NCBI GenBank assembly: GCA_947489325.1
Contig: CANLDA010000007.1
Span: 104,316-168,315, forward strand
Length of the DNA: 64,000 nt
From: an uncultured Paracoccaceae bacterium
GTDB lineage: Bacteria > Pseudomonadota > Alphaproteobacteria > Rhodobacterales > Rhodobacteraceae
Reading direction: 5' to 3'
Below, piece by piece: positions 21,770-29,685 of this stretch. The notes under the pieces are model-generated. The model made no database searches. It was not told where the DNA came from and worked only from the letters and a program-made list of their open reading frames with translations. Both the position numbers and the translations under genes were made by a program. Numbering within the stretch: position 1 is the stretch's first letter; the number at the start of each line of letters is the position of its first letter.

Positions 21770-22492
21770 ATGAACGATATACATATCGCATCGGCCTTTG
21801 ATCGTGACCTAGAAGGCATTCAGGCGCAAATCATGAAAATGGGTGGTCTGGTGGAAGAGGCCATTTTGAATGCTTCGGCCTCCTTGCGTGATCGCGACGA
21901 AGAACTGTCTGAACAGGTGCGCGCGGCCGATAAAGCCATTGATAAGTTGGAAGAAAAAATCAATGACGAAGCCGCGCGGGTGATCGCGTTACGCGCGCCC
22001 ACAGCGGTTGACTTGCGCGTGATCTTGTCCGTGATCAAGATTGCGGGCAATCTGGAGCGTATTGGCGACTATGCCAAGAACATGGCCAAACGAAACGGTA
22101 TTCTGGTGAATATGACACCCGTCGAAGGGGCACGTTCGGCCCTGCATCGTATGGCACGAGAGGTAGAAATCATGCTGCGGGATGCGCTGGATGCCTATGT
22201 ACAGCGCGACGTTGAACTGGCCTATGAAATCCTGCAACGCGACAAAGACATTGATCAAATGTACAACGCGCTGTTTCGTGAATTCCTGACCTTCATGATG
22301 GAAGACCCGCGTTACATCACGCCTTGTATGCACCTGCATTTCATCGCCAAGAACACCGAACGCATGGGGGATCATGTGACTTCGATTGCCGAACAGGTGA
22401 TCTATCTTGTGACGGGGGAAATGCCGGATGAAAACCGTCCCAAGGGCGATTTGACCTCGCGCGATGCCAAATTGTCGAGCCAACAGCAGTAA
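21770..22492 (+). CDS. phoU: phosphate-signalling adaptor PhoU
   Basis: Links the Pst transporter to PhoR and represses the Pho regulon when phosphate is plentiful. The 240-residue protein is all-helical with two PhoU repeats; the metal-binding E/DxxxD motifs appear as ERIGDYAKNMAKR (first) and ERMGDHVTSIAEQ (second). Eleven bases after pstB, twelve before phoB. Confidence 0.96.
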   Translation: MNDIHIASAFDRDLEGIQAQIMKMGGLVEEAILNASASLRDRDEELSEQVRAADKAIDKLEEKINDEAARVIALRAPTAVDLRVILSVIKIAGNLERIGDYAKNMAKRNGILVNMTPVEGARSALHRMAREVEIMLRDALDAYVQRDVELAYEILQRDKDIDQMYNALFREFLTFMMEDPRYITPCMHLHFIAKNTERMGDHVTSIAEQVIYLVTGEMPDENRPKGDLTSRDAKLSSQQQ

Positions 22493-22504
22493 CAGGACAC
22501 AGTC

Positions 22505-23194
22505 ATGAGCGTTGATCAACCCAAAGTTCTGCTTGTCGAAGACGAACCTGCACAACGAGAGGTTCTGCGTTATAACCTTGAGGCCGAAGGTTTTGATGTG
22601 GCGGCAGCCCCTGACGGGGATGAGGCCTTGTTACTGGTCGAAGAGGTCATGCCGGATGTCATTGTGTTGGATTGGATGTTGCCGGGTGTGTCAGGCATAG
22701 AAATCTGCCGCCGCCTGAAAATCCGTAAGGAAACCCGTGATATTCCGGTGATTATGCTGTCGGCACGTTCAGAAGAGGTGGACCGTGTACGCGGGCTTGA
22801 AACTGGGGCAGATGATTACGTGGTCAAACCCTATTCCGTGCTGGAATTGATGGCACGGGTTCGCAGTCAGTTGCGCCGCGTGCGTGCTGCATCAGTGGGG
22901 CAACGTCTGGAGTACGAGGATATTGTGTTGGATTCTGAAACCCATCGTGTGACGCGCGCCGGTGAAGAGTTGAAACTTGGCCCCACCGAGTTTCGCCTGC
23001 TGTCCATCTTTATCGAAAAGCCGGGGCGTGTTTTCAGCCGTGAGCAGCTTTTGGACCGGGCTTGGGGGCAGGACATCTATGTCGACAGCCGTACCGTGGA
23101 TGTGCATATCGGACGCTTACGCAAAGCCCTGACAGCACAAGGTGGTGATGATCCCCTGCGCACTGTGCGCGGGGCTGGGTATTCCTTGGGATAA
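22505..23194 (+). CDS. phoB: phosphate-regulon response regulator PhoB
   Basis: Binds Pho boxes when phosphorylated by PhoR. The receiver domain has the acidic pocket VEDEP and the phosphoacceptor Asp in VIVLDWMLPG (about residue 56), with the conserved Lys in DDYVVKPYS. The C-terminal winged helix ends in DVHIGRLRKAL and VRGAGYSL. Length 229 residues is exact for the family. The gene ends at a strong terminator that marks the left edge of the secretion cluster. Confidence 0.97.
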   Translation: MSVDQPKVLLVEDEPAQREVLRYNLEAEGFDVAAAPDGDEALLLVEEVMPDVIVLDWMLPGVSGIEICRRLKIRKETRDIPVIMLSARSEEVDRVRGLETGADDYVVKPYSVLELMARVRSQLRRVRAASVGQRLEYEDIVLDSETHRVTRAGEELKLGPTEFRLLSIFIEKPGRVFSREQLLDRAWGQDIYVDSRTVDVHIGRLRKALTAQGGDDPLRTVRGAGYSLG

Positions 23195-23218
23195 AGGGGC
23201 GTGTGCACGCCCCTTTTT
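23193..23218. terminator. intrinsic terminator after phoB
   Basis: AAAGGGGCGTG and CACGCCCCTTTTT form an 11-bp stem around a two-base TG centre, beginning in the phoB stop codon and followed by a T run on the plus strand. It separates phoB from the convergent T3SS kinase gene and may stop transcription both ways. Confidence 0.9.
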
Positions 23219-23221
23219 ACA

Positions 23222-25360
23222 TTACATATTCGCCACAAGCTGTTGAAGTTGCTGTGTTGTTGGGGGTGGTGTTTTTGTCAGTGCCGCCAAAACAGCACGC
23301 GATTCATTTGTACCAACTCCCGCTCGTTGGAATATTGGATCTTGGACAATTGCATCAAAGTCCGGGCGATCGGTGGGATCACGCTGCAATGTCTGAGAAA
23401 TGAAGCTATCCAATTCTGCGTCCCCAGTTACTGTGCCATTGGCATGTGGTGACACATATCCCGCCACCATAAATCCACCTGCGGACAGAGGCCGCGGAGC
23501 GGGGATGGGAGGATTGCCGTTCCCGGGATCTGTTGGTGTCTGGGCAGCGTATTCTTCCAAATTACCCAGAACGGTAGACATGAAACCTGCACCTGTGATC
23601 AATGTGTTTGTAGGGGTAAATTGTTCAAGAACGGCGGTTCCAAAACTCCACACATCTGCGGAATCACCCTGCAACATTGCCCCAGGCGGGATCTGAGATT
23701 TCGCGGCGTCCAGAACCGCCTGCGCGTTTCGCACATTCCCGCCTGCCAAATCCCGAATGACTTCCATAACCGCGGCATCACGGTCTGCATCACCTGTATC
23801 GACTTCTGTGATTGATTGGTCGGTGAATGTCGCTTGGGTTCTATTCAAGAGCCCACCCTCGCCAACAAGACTTGAAGCAATGGCAAGCCGTGTATCAGCA
23901 ATGTTTGTATTTAGGGTGCGTTGCATCGCCTTAAGATCTTGGCTCGCGTTCGTTACTTCAGTACGCGCAGCGATCGCTTCTGGCGCTTTGTATATTGGGT
24001 TTTCTACGCGTCGCAGATTTGCGACGTTGACCCGTGTACCAACAGCGCTTTCACCAAAGTCTGCGACCTTTGAAACACCTGTTGCATCCACAAATACATT
24101 CTGCAGCTTCACATCGCGATGTGAAAATCCGGCATCGTTTACCTCTGCCAACCCCTTGGCCATGTCATGCATCATTGTCAGTTTGAGCGTCATACCCTGA
24201 TCTGACGTCATGGTACCTGCGGTTACCGCTTGATCAATGGCTGCCATAGCGTCGTACATTTCGCCGCCTGTACAGGCCTCGGTCAAAATACCGACACTTC
24301 CGTTTGGCAGACTGATCGCGCCCTCAAATGACAGCACATTGTCCTGATTGCCTGCGGGCACATATTGTTTCACCTGAGTATGCAGGTCCAATTCGTTCAA
24401 GAAACTAGCGACTTTGTCCTGACGTTCTGATGGGACAAGATCATTGAGGTTTGTCGGAGGCGTTTTCAAAACGACTTCTTTGCCAGCGTTTGGGCTTCCT
24501 GGGGTGTTACAGCGAAACAATGTTGCAGTACCAAAACCACCGGCACCCAATACATCTACTTTATCAAAGACATCGCCGCCTACGGTAATGGTGTCATCAC
24601 TCGTCATCTTGGTGGCAAAAAGTTCATTTGAAACGCGACGGCCAATAACGGTCGACATCCCCTCGATGGCCTCACCCAATGTTCCCTGCGGCTCGCCACC
24701 TAAGGCGCTTACAAATTCTTCTTTGATGAAAGAGGAAATGTCGCTTGCACCAAGCATAGTGCGCTGGTTCAGGTTCATTGTGGTGAAATCAAACTGCCCT
24801 GTTAAACCATCTACAACTCGATCCATGATATCACTAATTAAGGGGCCGCCAACCACTTGTGAATCAACGATATTCTGTGATGCAAGCTGCGCTGCATTCG
24901 AAATACAAGTAGTGTCCAAGTTCATGGATGACATATCCAAGTATTGCACATGCTTTGCATCGTGCTGAAACGAGTCAACCTTCACCTTGTCCAGAGTATT
25001 GGCTTGTGAAGTTGCAAAATCCAACATCTGTCGCAATCCAGTGGATTTTGGGGCAACGTTGCGATTTGCGTTTATAAGCGAATGTAAACTTTCGGTGGAC
25101 TTACGGTTAGGGGCATTATTTTGCATCAAAACCGTAGAAATGGCTGTGCGCGCATTGTCGCGGCTTTTCTTGGATTTCCCTGTGAGACGTGAGAAAAATG
25201 AACTGTCCTTATTCTCTGCATAAAGCGTGATAGATCCATCGTCATTTTTCGTGCCGCGCAGTTTTGCGCCATCATCGCCGATTTCCTGCTGGAAATCTTG
25301 AAGTTGCTGAAGTGTTGTATCTTGCCTCACGGTCAAAGAGGCCAGGGGTGGCATCGCCAT
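23222..25360 (-). CDS. T3SS candidate effector with eukaryotic-like Ser/Thr kinase domain
   Basis: A 712-residue protein with a protein-kinase domain at about 262-680. Active-site elements are all present: glycine loop GAGGFGTA (272-279), ATP Lys in VVLK (299), helix-C Glu (about 323), catalytic HRDVKLQN (414-421), DFG (434-436), APE (459-461), DVWSFG (569-574) and the subdomain-XI Arg in DPTDRPDF (665). About 107 residues separate APE from DVWSFG, where about 15 is normal. Residues 1-260 have no recognised domain and probably hold the secretion signal and chaperone site. There is no Sec signal. Its own CesT-like chaperone gene is 20 bases upstream. The pairing, and family knowledge of YpkA/YopO-type kinases, point to an effector injected into eukaryotic cells; targets are unknown. 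Confidence 0.8.
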   Translation of the reverse strand: MAMPPLASLTVRQDTTLQQLQDFQQEIGDDGAKLRGTKNDDGSITLYAENKDSSFFSRLTGKSKKSRDNARTAISTVLMQNNAPNRKSTESLHSLINANRNVAPKSTGLRQMLDFATSQANTLDKVKVDSFQHDAKHVQYLDMSSMNLDTTCISNAAQLASQNIVDSQVVGGPLISDIMDRVVDGLTGQFDFTTMNLNQRTMLGASDISSFIKEEFVSALGGEPQGTLGEAIEGMSTVIGRRVSNELFATKMTSDDTITVGGDVFDKVDVLGAGGFGTATLFRCNTPGSPNAGKEVVLKTPPTNLNDLVPSERQDKVASFLNELDLHTQVKQYVPAGNQDNVLSFEGAISLPNGSVGILTEACTGGEMYDAMAAIDQAVTAGTMTSDQGMTLKLTMMHDMAKGLAEVNDAGFSHRDVKLQNVFVDATGVSKVADFGESAVGTRVNVANLRRVENPIYKAPEAIAARTEVTNASQDLKAMQRTLNTNIADTRLAIASSLVGEGGLLNRTQATFTDQSITEVDTGDADRDAAVMEVIRDLAGGNVRNAQAVLDAAKSQIPPGAMLQGDSADVWSFGTAVLEQFTPTNTLITGAGFMSTVLGNLEEYAAQTPTDPGNGNPPIPAPRPLSAGGFMVAGYVSPHANGTVTGDAELDSFISQTLQRDPTDRPDFDAIVQDPIFQRAGVGTNESRAVLAALTKTPPPTTQQLQQLVANM

Positions 25361-25380
25361 GTCTTGTCTCCTTTGTTCGC

Positions 25381-25845
25381 TTAAACCCGGATCATCATAT
25401 CTTCGGAAGGATCAGCATTTGTTCCTCCGGATACCATGCTTCCTGTGGCAACAAATAACCGCCAAGCACCTGCAAGTTTGGACAAATTATAAATCATCTC
25501 ATCAAGAACCGCTTCAGAGACATCAGGCAGCGGTGTGTCCCCTATAAGAAGGGCATTTGCGCCATCACCGCTGAGTCCCATTCGCAACCCTCCGGTCTCT
25601 TGCCATAGCAAGTTGTAGTTCAACATGGTTTGCATAATGCGTGATTTTTCATCTGCTTTGGGTTTCCCCAAATCAGTGAAAACAATCAGCCGCGCATTTT
25701 TGACATCTGCTTCGACTTCCATACGGGTGTCATCAGCAAAAGAAACGATCCATGCAAATTGCTCTATTTGCATTACGGCGTCGATCGGTGCGTTTGCTTC
25801 ACCGATAGCACCAAGCATTTCACTAATTGCAGTTTCGATGTCCAT
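25381..25845 (-). CDS. CesT-family T3SS chaperone for the kinase
   Basis: Small acidic cytoplasmic protein of 154 residues with the alternating alpha/beta pattern of class I T3SS chaperones: N-terminal helix DIETAISEMLGAIGEA, a beta region around FAWIVSFADDTRMEVE, and an alpha-helical C-terminal part. The start at 25845 is chosen for GGAG eight bases upstream; an ATG four codons earlier has its AAGGG directly against the codon. The adjacent kinase is the presumed client. The C-terminus, EDMMIRV, recurs in three other chaperones of this cluster. Confidence 0.72.
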   Translation of the reverse strand: MDIETAISEMLGAIGEANAPIDAVMQIEQFAWIVSFADDTRMEVEADVKNARLIVFTDLGKPKADEKSRIMQTMLNYNLLWQETGGLRMGLSGDGANALLIGDTPLPDVSEAVLDEMIYNLSKLAGAWRLFVATGSMVSGGTNADPSEDMMIRV

Positions 25846-25917
25846 GATTGTCTCCATCCCTTGTTTGGATCAAATGTATGATCCTTTCACAGAGACAAGA
25901 GTGACATGTGGCACAGG

Positions 25918-26379
25918 TCAGGATTTGCGGCGTTTCTTGCGTTTACGCCCATGGCGCAAATAGAAATCAAGCGCGGCACGACCTTCTTCGTCAAGCGCGC
26001 CGGTCAGTGCAAAACTGGCACGCGCCTTGATATAGGCGCGCATACGGGTGCGGCGGGTGGTTTTGGTCTTGGCTGTTATGATTGCAGGGGCCATGCGCTC
26101 CAATTCCCGCACGGTATTTAGTGCTGCTTCGTAATCCCCAAGAGCGTTCTCGACCACTGCGCGGGCAAACAGCAGATCAGCAGATATTTCGCCTGCGGCC
26201 ACCAGCGCGCGGATGATGATGCGAGCCTCGTCATAGCGCAAATGCTGAATGCGCACAAAGAGGGCTACCATCAGGTAATCCCGTTCAAGGCGGGGCAGGG
26301 CACTGTCTTGCAGCACATCGACGGGCGCAAGGTCAGCACTTGGAACAGGCAAATTGGGCGTGGTGTCTTGTCCGTCCAT
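25918..26379 (-). CDS. YscG-like TPR chaperone of the needle subunit
   Basis: A 153-residue helical protein with TPR-like repeats (RYDEARIIIRALVAAG, GDYEAALNTVRELERM) and a very basic C-terminus (RHGRKRKKRRKS). It lies directly downstream of sctF and a YscE-like gene, reproducing the Yersinia yscE-yscF-yscG order. In that system YscE and YscG hold the needle protein soluble before export. The assignment rests on order, size and fold; sequence identity to YscG is low. The basic tail is unusual for the family. Confidence 0.6.
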   Translation of the reverse strand: MDGQDTTPNLPVPSADLAPVDVLQDSALPRLERDYLMVALFVRIQHLRYDEARIIIRALVAAGEISADLLFARAVVENALGDYEAALNTVRELERMAPAIITAKTKTTRRTRMRAYIKARASFALTGALDEEGRAALDFYLRHGRKRKKRRKS

Positions 26380-26476
26380 TGGGATCCTACTGTTCCATTG
26401 CGTTGGTCAAAGACACCAACAGGCAGCCCGCCATGACGGGCCACCGAAAATCTTGTTCATGCCGGATCGGCAAAAA

Positions 26477-26797
26477 TCAGGCGACGTTACGAACGATGGT
26501 TTTCAACGTATCTGCAACACTTTTCATGATGTTTGTGCGCAGGTTGGTCACAGCCGACCATGTGTTCATCGCCATCTGCATCGAATACATTTTTTCTGTG
26601 TCCGACAGGTTGGCGTTTTGTTCAATCTCGCGGATGTCCAATTCAATCCCGGCAATCTGTTCTTGCAGATACTGTTGGCGCCAGATCAAATCAAAACCAT
26701 CCCGGTTGGTGTGGTTGTTGTTGATGATGGCAGTTGGGGCAGTCGATGGGTTTTGTCCTGGTGTGGCATCGACGTTGAGATATGCGCTGGTACTCAT
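26477..26797 (-). CDS. sctF: T3SS needle subunit
   Basis: Polymerises into the extracellular needle. The 106-residue protein ends with the SctF/YscF signature: NTWSAVTNLRTNIMKSVADTL aligns with the N-x-W-S...N...I...S...D helix of YscF, and the second helix is preceded by a short turn as expected. The N-terminal ~35 residues are polar and disordered and somewhat longer than in YscF (87 residues). GGAG precedes the ATG by eight bases. Flanked by YscE- and YscG-like chaperone genes. Confidence 0.82.
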   Translation of the reverse strand: MSTSAYLNVDATPGQNPSTAPTAIINNNHTNRDGFDLIWRQQYLQEQIAGIELDIREIEQNANLSDTEKMYSMQMAMNTWSAVTNLRTNIMKSVADTLKTIVRNVA

Positions 26798-26800
26798 GGG

Positions 26801-27022
26801 TTATACTCCATCTTTGGGAATAGGGGATGTCAGAATGGCATGGGCCGCACGTGAAGCGGTGACAATAGCCTCAGCTGCGGCGTGATCGTCAGGTGACAAT
26901 CCACTGGCGATCGCGTCTGTTGCTTCGGTTTCGATAGTGCGCACCGTTTCCAGCGCATCCTTCAAAACAGCATCGCCGTTTTCGCCAAGAATTTTTTCCT
27001 CAAGCTCGGAAAATCCGAACAT
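26801..27022 (-). CDS. YscE-like needle co-chaperone
   Basis: A 73-residue helical hairpin protein starting MFGFSELEEKILG at 27022, chosen for AAGGAGAG upstream; an in-frame ATG six codons earlier lacks one. Two long helices flank a short GLSPDDH turn, as in YscE/PscE, whose second helix similarly ends in ...RA-x-x-AI. In Yersinia YscE stabilises YscG for needle-subunit binding. Supported by its place just before sctF; sequence alone would be weak. Confidence 0.55.
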   Translation of the reverse strand: MFGFSELEEKILGENGDAVLKDALETVRTIETEATDAIASGLSPDDHAAAEAIVTASRAAHAILTSPIPKDGV

Positions 27023-27157
27023 ATAATCTCTCCTTTGCAAATCTGGTGATCAGAAACTTGTCGAACCACACTCAGATTTCCTAAACTATGGCTGGGAAAA
27101 TGCGCAGACTGATGTGTTATTCGACACTTGGGGACTGCTTTGGTGTGTAGAGGGGCG

Positions 27158-27853
27158 CTAACCTCCGCGGGCAAAATCCTCGAGCGCGTCGCGATCCAGA
27201 ACCAGAAGATGGCGATCTTCAAGCTTGATCCAGCCTTCTTTTTCCCAACTGCGCAGGGTTTTATTGACGTTCTCGCGTGTGCCGCGCGCCATATAGCCAA
27301 GATCGCGTTGGGTCACGACCGGTCCCAAGCATTCCACGAGCCGCCCATCATATCGGATTTCATTGCCTAATTCTTTTAGCAGGAAAAATAGGGCATGACT
27401 GAGACGCAGGCCCAGATTGGGCAGGTACAACGCACGGGTGAATTCCACATGCGAGCGATAGCGCTGTGCGATGATACGCGCCATGGCCTCGCGCAATTCT
27501 GCCCCGTATGAATTGTCAGGGTTCAGATGCGAGGTATCAATCATCAATATTTCTGTTGGCCCCACGGTAAATGCCGTGTCGCAATGTTCATAGCCTTGCA
27601 AACACCCGCTTTCCCCAAAAGTTTTGCCGGGGGTTACGATGCTTAACAATGTAACAACACCATCTTCGCTGATGTAGGACAGGCGAATATGTCCGCGTAA
27701 CAGCAGGCAGATATGGCTGGTCGGATCATCCTGATAATAGACCACGGAATTTCCCGAAAAACTTTGTTTGCTGCTGCGGAGTGCAAGCAAAGCTGCGGTC
27801 GTTGGCCCAACACCTAATGCATGCTCTATTTCAGTGGCTAAATCAGCGTCCAC
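27158..27853 (-). CDS. Crp/Fnr-family transcriptional regulator of the T3SS
   Basis: A 231-residue protein with an N-terminal cyclic-nucleotide-binding-type beta roll (about 25-125) and a C-terminal Crp helix-turn-helix with recognition helix GTRENVNKTL (Arg193, Glu194, Lys198). Gly-Glu of the phosphate-binding cassette is present (80-81), but the Arg-Ser pair that holds cAMP phosphate in CRP is replaced by Cys91-Asp92, so cAMP is unlikely to be the ligand; there is no FNR-type N-terminal cysteine cluster either. The gene lies between the needle operon and a divergent secreted-protein operon, the usual place for a pathway regulator. No AraC-type ExsA/VirF homologue was found in the cluster. 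Confidence 0.78.
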   Translation of the reverse strand: MDADLATEIEHALGVGPTTAALLALRSSKQSFSGNSVVYYQDDPTSHICLLLRGHIRLSYISEDGVVTLLSIVTPGKTFGESGCLQGYEHCDTAFTVGPTEILMIDTSHLNPDNSYGAELREAMARIIAQRYRSHVEFTRALYLPNLGLRLSHALFFLLKELGNEIRYDGRLVECLGPVVTQRDLGYMARGTRENVNKTLRSWEKEGWIKLEDRHLLVLDRDALEDFARGG

Positions 27854-27945
27854 AAATCATCCCCAAAAAAGTCCCCATGTGAAAGCTACATAAAATTTAC
27901 TTTTTTACAACCTATTCAATACGCTTGATCAAATGAGGTGTCGTG

Positions 27946-27970
27946 ATCTGGCTTTGTTTCTGGGCCAGAT
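27946..27970. promoter_or_regulatory. inverted repeat in divergent regulator/secreted-protein promoter
   Basis: ATCTGGC (27946-27952) and GCCAGAT (27964-27970) are perfect complements across an 11-base spacer, about 85 bases upstream of the gene at 28056. It could be an operator or a leader hairpin; no binding protein can be named. Confidence 0.3.
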
Positions 27971-28055
27971 ACACAGGTCCGCGTGGCTAAAAGGGTGTCG
28001 TTTGTTACACGTAAGCCCAGCAGGCATGGCTATGATTTAAGCAGGAGGATTGCTT

Positions 28056-29174
28056 ATGGCCGCCATTTCATCACCAACCCCGACGGTCACGCCGTCCACC
28101 ACGCCTGTTACACCCTCCGGGTCAACGGGCACGTCCTCCTCCTCTTCTTCGGGACAGCCGCTGTATCTTGGATCGTTTTCCTCGCAATCCATTGCCAGCT
28201 CGCTGGGGTTATCAACACCACGCAGTTTGGGTGATCTTGAGGCGCTTTTTGCCGAGATATCATCCGAGCTTGGAGAGACACAAAATCAAGCGGCAGGGTT
28301 TACACGCGCGGCCAACACCAGTGCACGTTCCACGTCTTTGATCGCAGCGGCTCGCAACCTTTTGCAAATGGTTGGTGTCGCGCTCAATATCGAGACCGAG
28401 GATAAAGAAATCGCAAAACAACAGGCGATTATAACTGCGAAAAAGGATGAACTCCAAGGATTGAAAGACCAACGTAGCGGTTTGGTTTCAACACGTGATG
28501 CGGCGCAGGACAGTAAATCTGACAAAGTAGGGGAACGAGACGGGCATAACTTGGACCTGATCGGGCTTTATATTTTGGCTTTGGCGGCGCCTGATGATCA
28601 AGCGTTGAAAGACGAAATCGCATATAAAGAAGGTCGTGTCGGCACCTTGAATGGTGAAATTGACGCACTGACGTCGCAAATCAATGAATTGAACGGCCAA
28701 ATTACAGCTTTGGACTTCGATATCGCAGGCGTGGAAATCGAGTTGTTCTTCGCAGGTGAAGCAAAAGACGCCGCCACTGAAGCGCTGGAGGCGGCGATTG
28801 CGTTGCTGGCGTTGTTGTTTGTGGCTTTACTACCGTTTTCAATTTTTCTGGCAATGGAAGCCAAGAAAGATGCAGGTCAGGATTCCTTTGCTGTCTCTTC
28901 GGACAACCTGGATTTGGATCAGGTTCTAAAGGATGCGATTGATCGCATCGCTGGACGTGACATTGATCAAACCGAACGCAACCTTGTTCGCGAAAATCTT
29001 GAACAAGATTTACCGGCAGGATCAGGCAACCCGAACGCTGTTGTCGATCGGGCTGTGGGCTTCGCAGGTTCTATATCCGCTCTACAAGGCGCGCTTAAAC
29101 AGGTCTTGTTTGGGGAAACATCCTCGACAGCGGATGCAACAGACGTCAGTGGACGATTGCGGTTTACGGTGTAA
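28056..29174 (+). CDS. predicted T3SS-secreted coiled-coil protein with one membrane segment
   Basis: Not recognised. The 372-residue protein begins with a Ser/Thr/Pro/Gly-rich stretch (residues 1-40) typical of T3SS substrates, then a helical region with a Lys/Asp/Gln/Glu coiled coil (about 115-235), one strongly hydrophobic segment (about 241-266) and a polar C-terminal tail. This layout resembles minor translocators or membrane-inserted effectors, but a separate YopB/YopD-like pair exists at 46417-48435. The ATG at 28056 is chosen over a TTG two codons upstream for its AGGAGG seven bases before it. First gene of a plus-strand run to 33716, divergent from the Crp/Fnr regulator. Confidence 0.55.
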   Translation: MAAISSPTPTVTPSTTPVTPSGSTGTSSSSSSGQPLYLGSFSSQSIASSLGLSTPRSLGDLEALFAEISSELGETQNQAAGFTRAANTSARSTSLIAAARNLLQMVGVALNIETEDKEIAKQQAIITAKKDELQGLKDQRSGLVSTRDAAQDSKSDKVGERDGHNLDLIGLYILALAAPDDQALKDEIAYKEGRVGTLNGEIDALTSQINELNGQITALDFDIAGVEIELFFAGEAKDAATEALEAAIALLALLFVALLPFSIFLAMEAKKDAGQDSFAVSSDNLDLDQVLKDAIDRIAGRDIDQTERNLVRENLEQDLPAGSGNPNAVVDRAVGFAGSISALQGALKQVLFGETSSTADATDVSGRLRFTV

Positions 29175-29183
29175 GGTTGATTT

Positions 29184-29675
29184 ATGAGTGATAGCAACAC
29201 AGCCCCTGATCCAGAAAATGCCGCGATCGAGGCAATGGCACAAATCAGCGATGCCTTGATGCGGATTGAGCGCGAACGCAGTCGTGTGCGCGCAGAAGAT
29301 TGGGCAACGCTGTTTCGCCAAACACAGGACGTGCTGTACGAATTGCTGACTCACCCCTTTGTCGAAGGCGATATGGAAGCCGAGTTGCGTTTGCAAAGAA
29401 TAATCTATGCCGATGATCTTGAGGAAATGGACAAGTCGGTCGATTTTTTTGCCGAATACGTCGTTGGAAAGTTGGAATACCATGCGGCCGTCAAGGCGCA
29501 TCAGGAAGGCAAAGAGCACAAAGATGTGCCGCGCTTTACCACGCCCAGCAACTCCACAAGTGAAGTCACCCGCGCGCAGGCCATGCATGGGCCATCCGGC
29601 AGTGACTTTATGATTCAGAACGAAGACAAAACAGACAGCGCCCCCGCGCAGCGACGCTCTGTTCTGAGACTTTGA
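29184..29675 (+). CDS. hypothetical T3SS-associated protein
   Basis: Not recognised. A 163-residue acidic, mostly helical protein (about 10-115: repeated Glu/Arg/Leu heptad-like positions) followed by a polar, probably disordered tail. It sits 9 bases after the coiled-coil protein and 10 before a paralogous pair of large proteins, so it is likely a chaperone or accessory for one of them, but shows no CesT or TPR pattern. Confidence 0.5.
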   Translation: MSDSNTAPDPENAAIEAMAQISDALMRIERERSRVRAEDWATLFRQTQDVLYELLTHPFVEGDMEAELRLQRIIYADDLEEMDKSVDFFAEYVVGKLEYHAAVKAHQEGKEHKDVPRFTTPSNSTSEVTRAQAMHGPSGSDFMIQNEDKTDSAPAQRRSVLRL

Positions 29676-29685
29676 GAGGTTAGCC

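Noticed and set aside
26426..26441. GCCCG/CGGGC hairpin between sctF and the YscG-like gene
   Set aside because: Five-base arms and no T run; too weak for a terminator call.
27059..27126. TGTCGAA/TTCGACA inverted pair upstream of the YscE-like gene
   Set aside because: The arms are 54 bases apart, too far for one dimeric site, and chance occurrence is likely.
27877..27891. ATGTGAAAGCTACAT as an operator for the Crp/Fnr regulator
   Set aside because: Only the outer four bases are symmetric and the spacing does not fit a 5-6-5 Crp/Fnr site.
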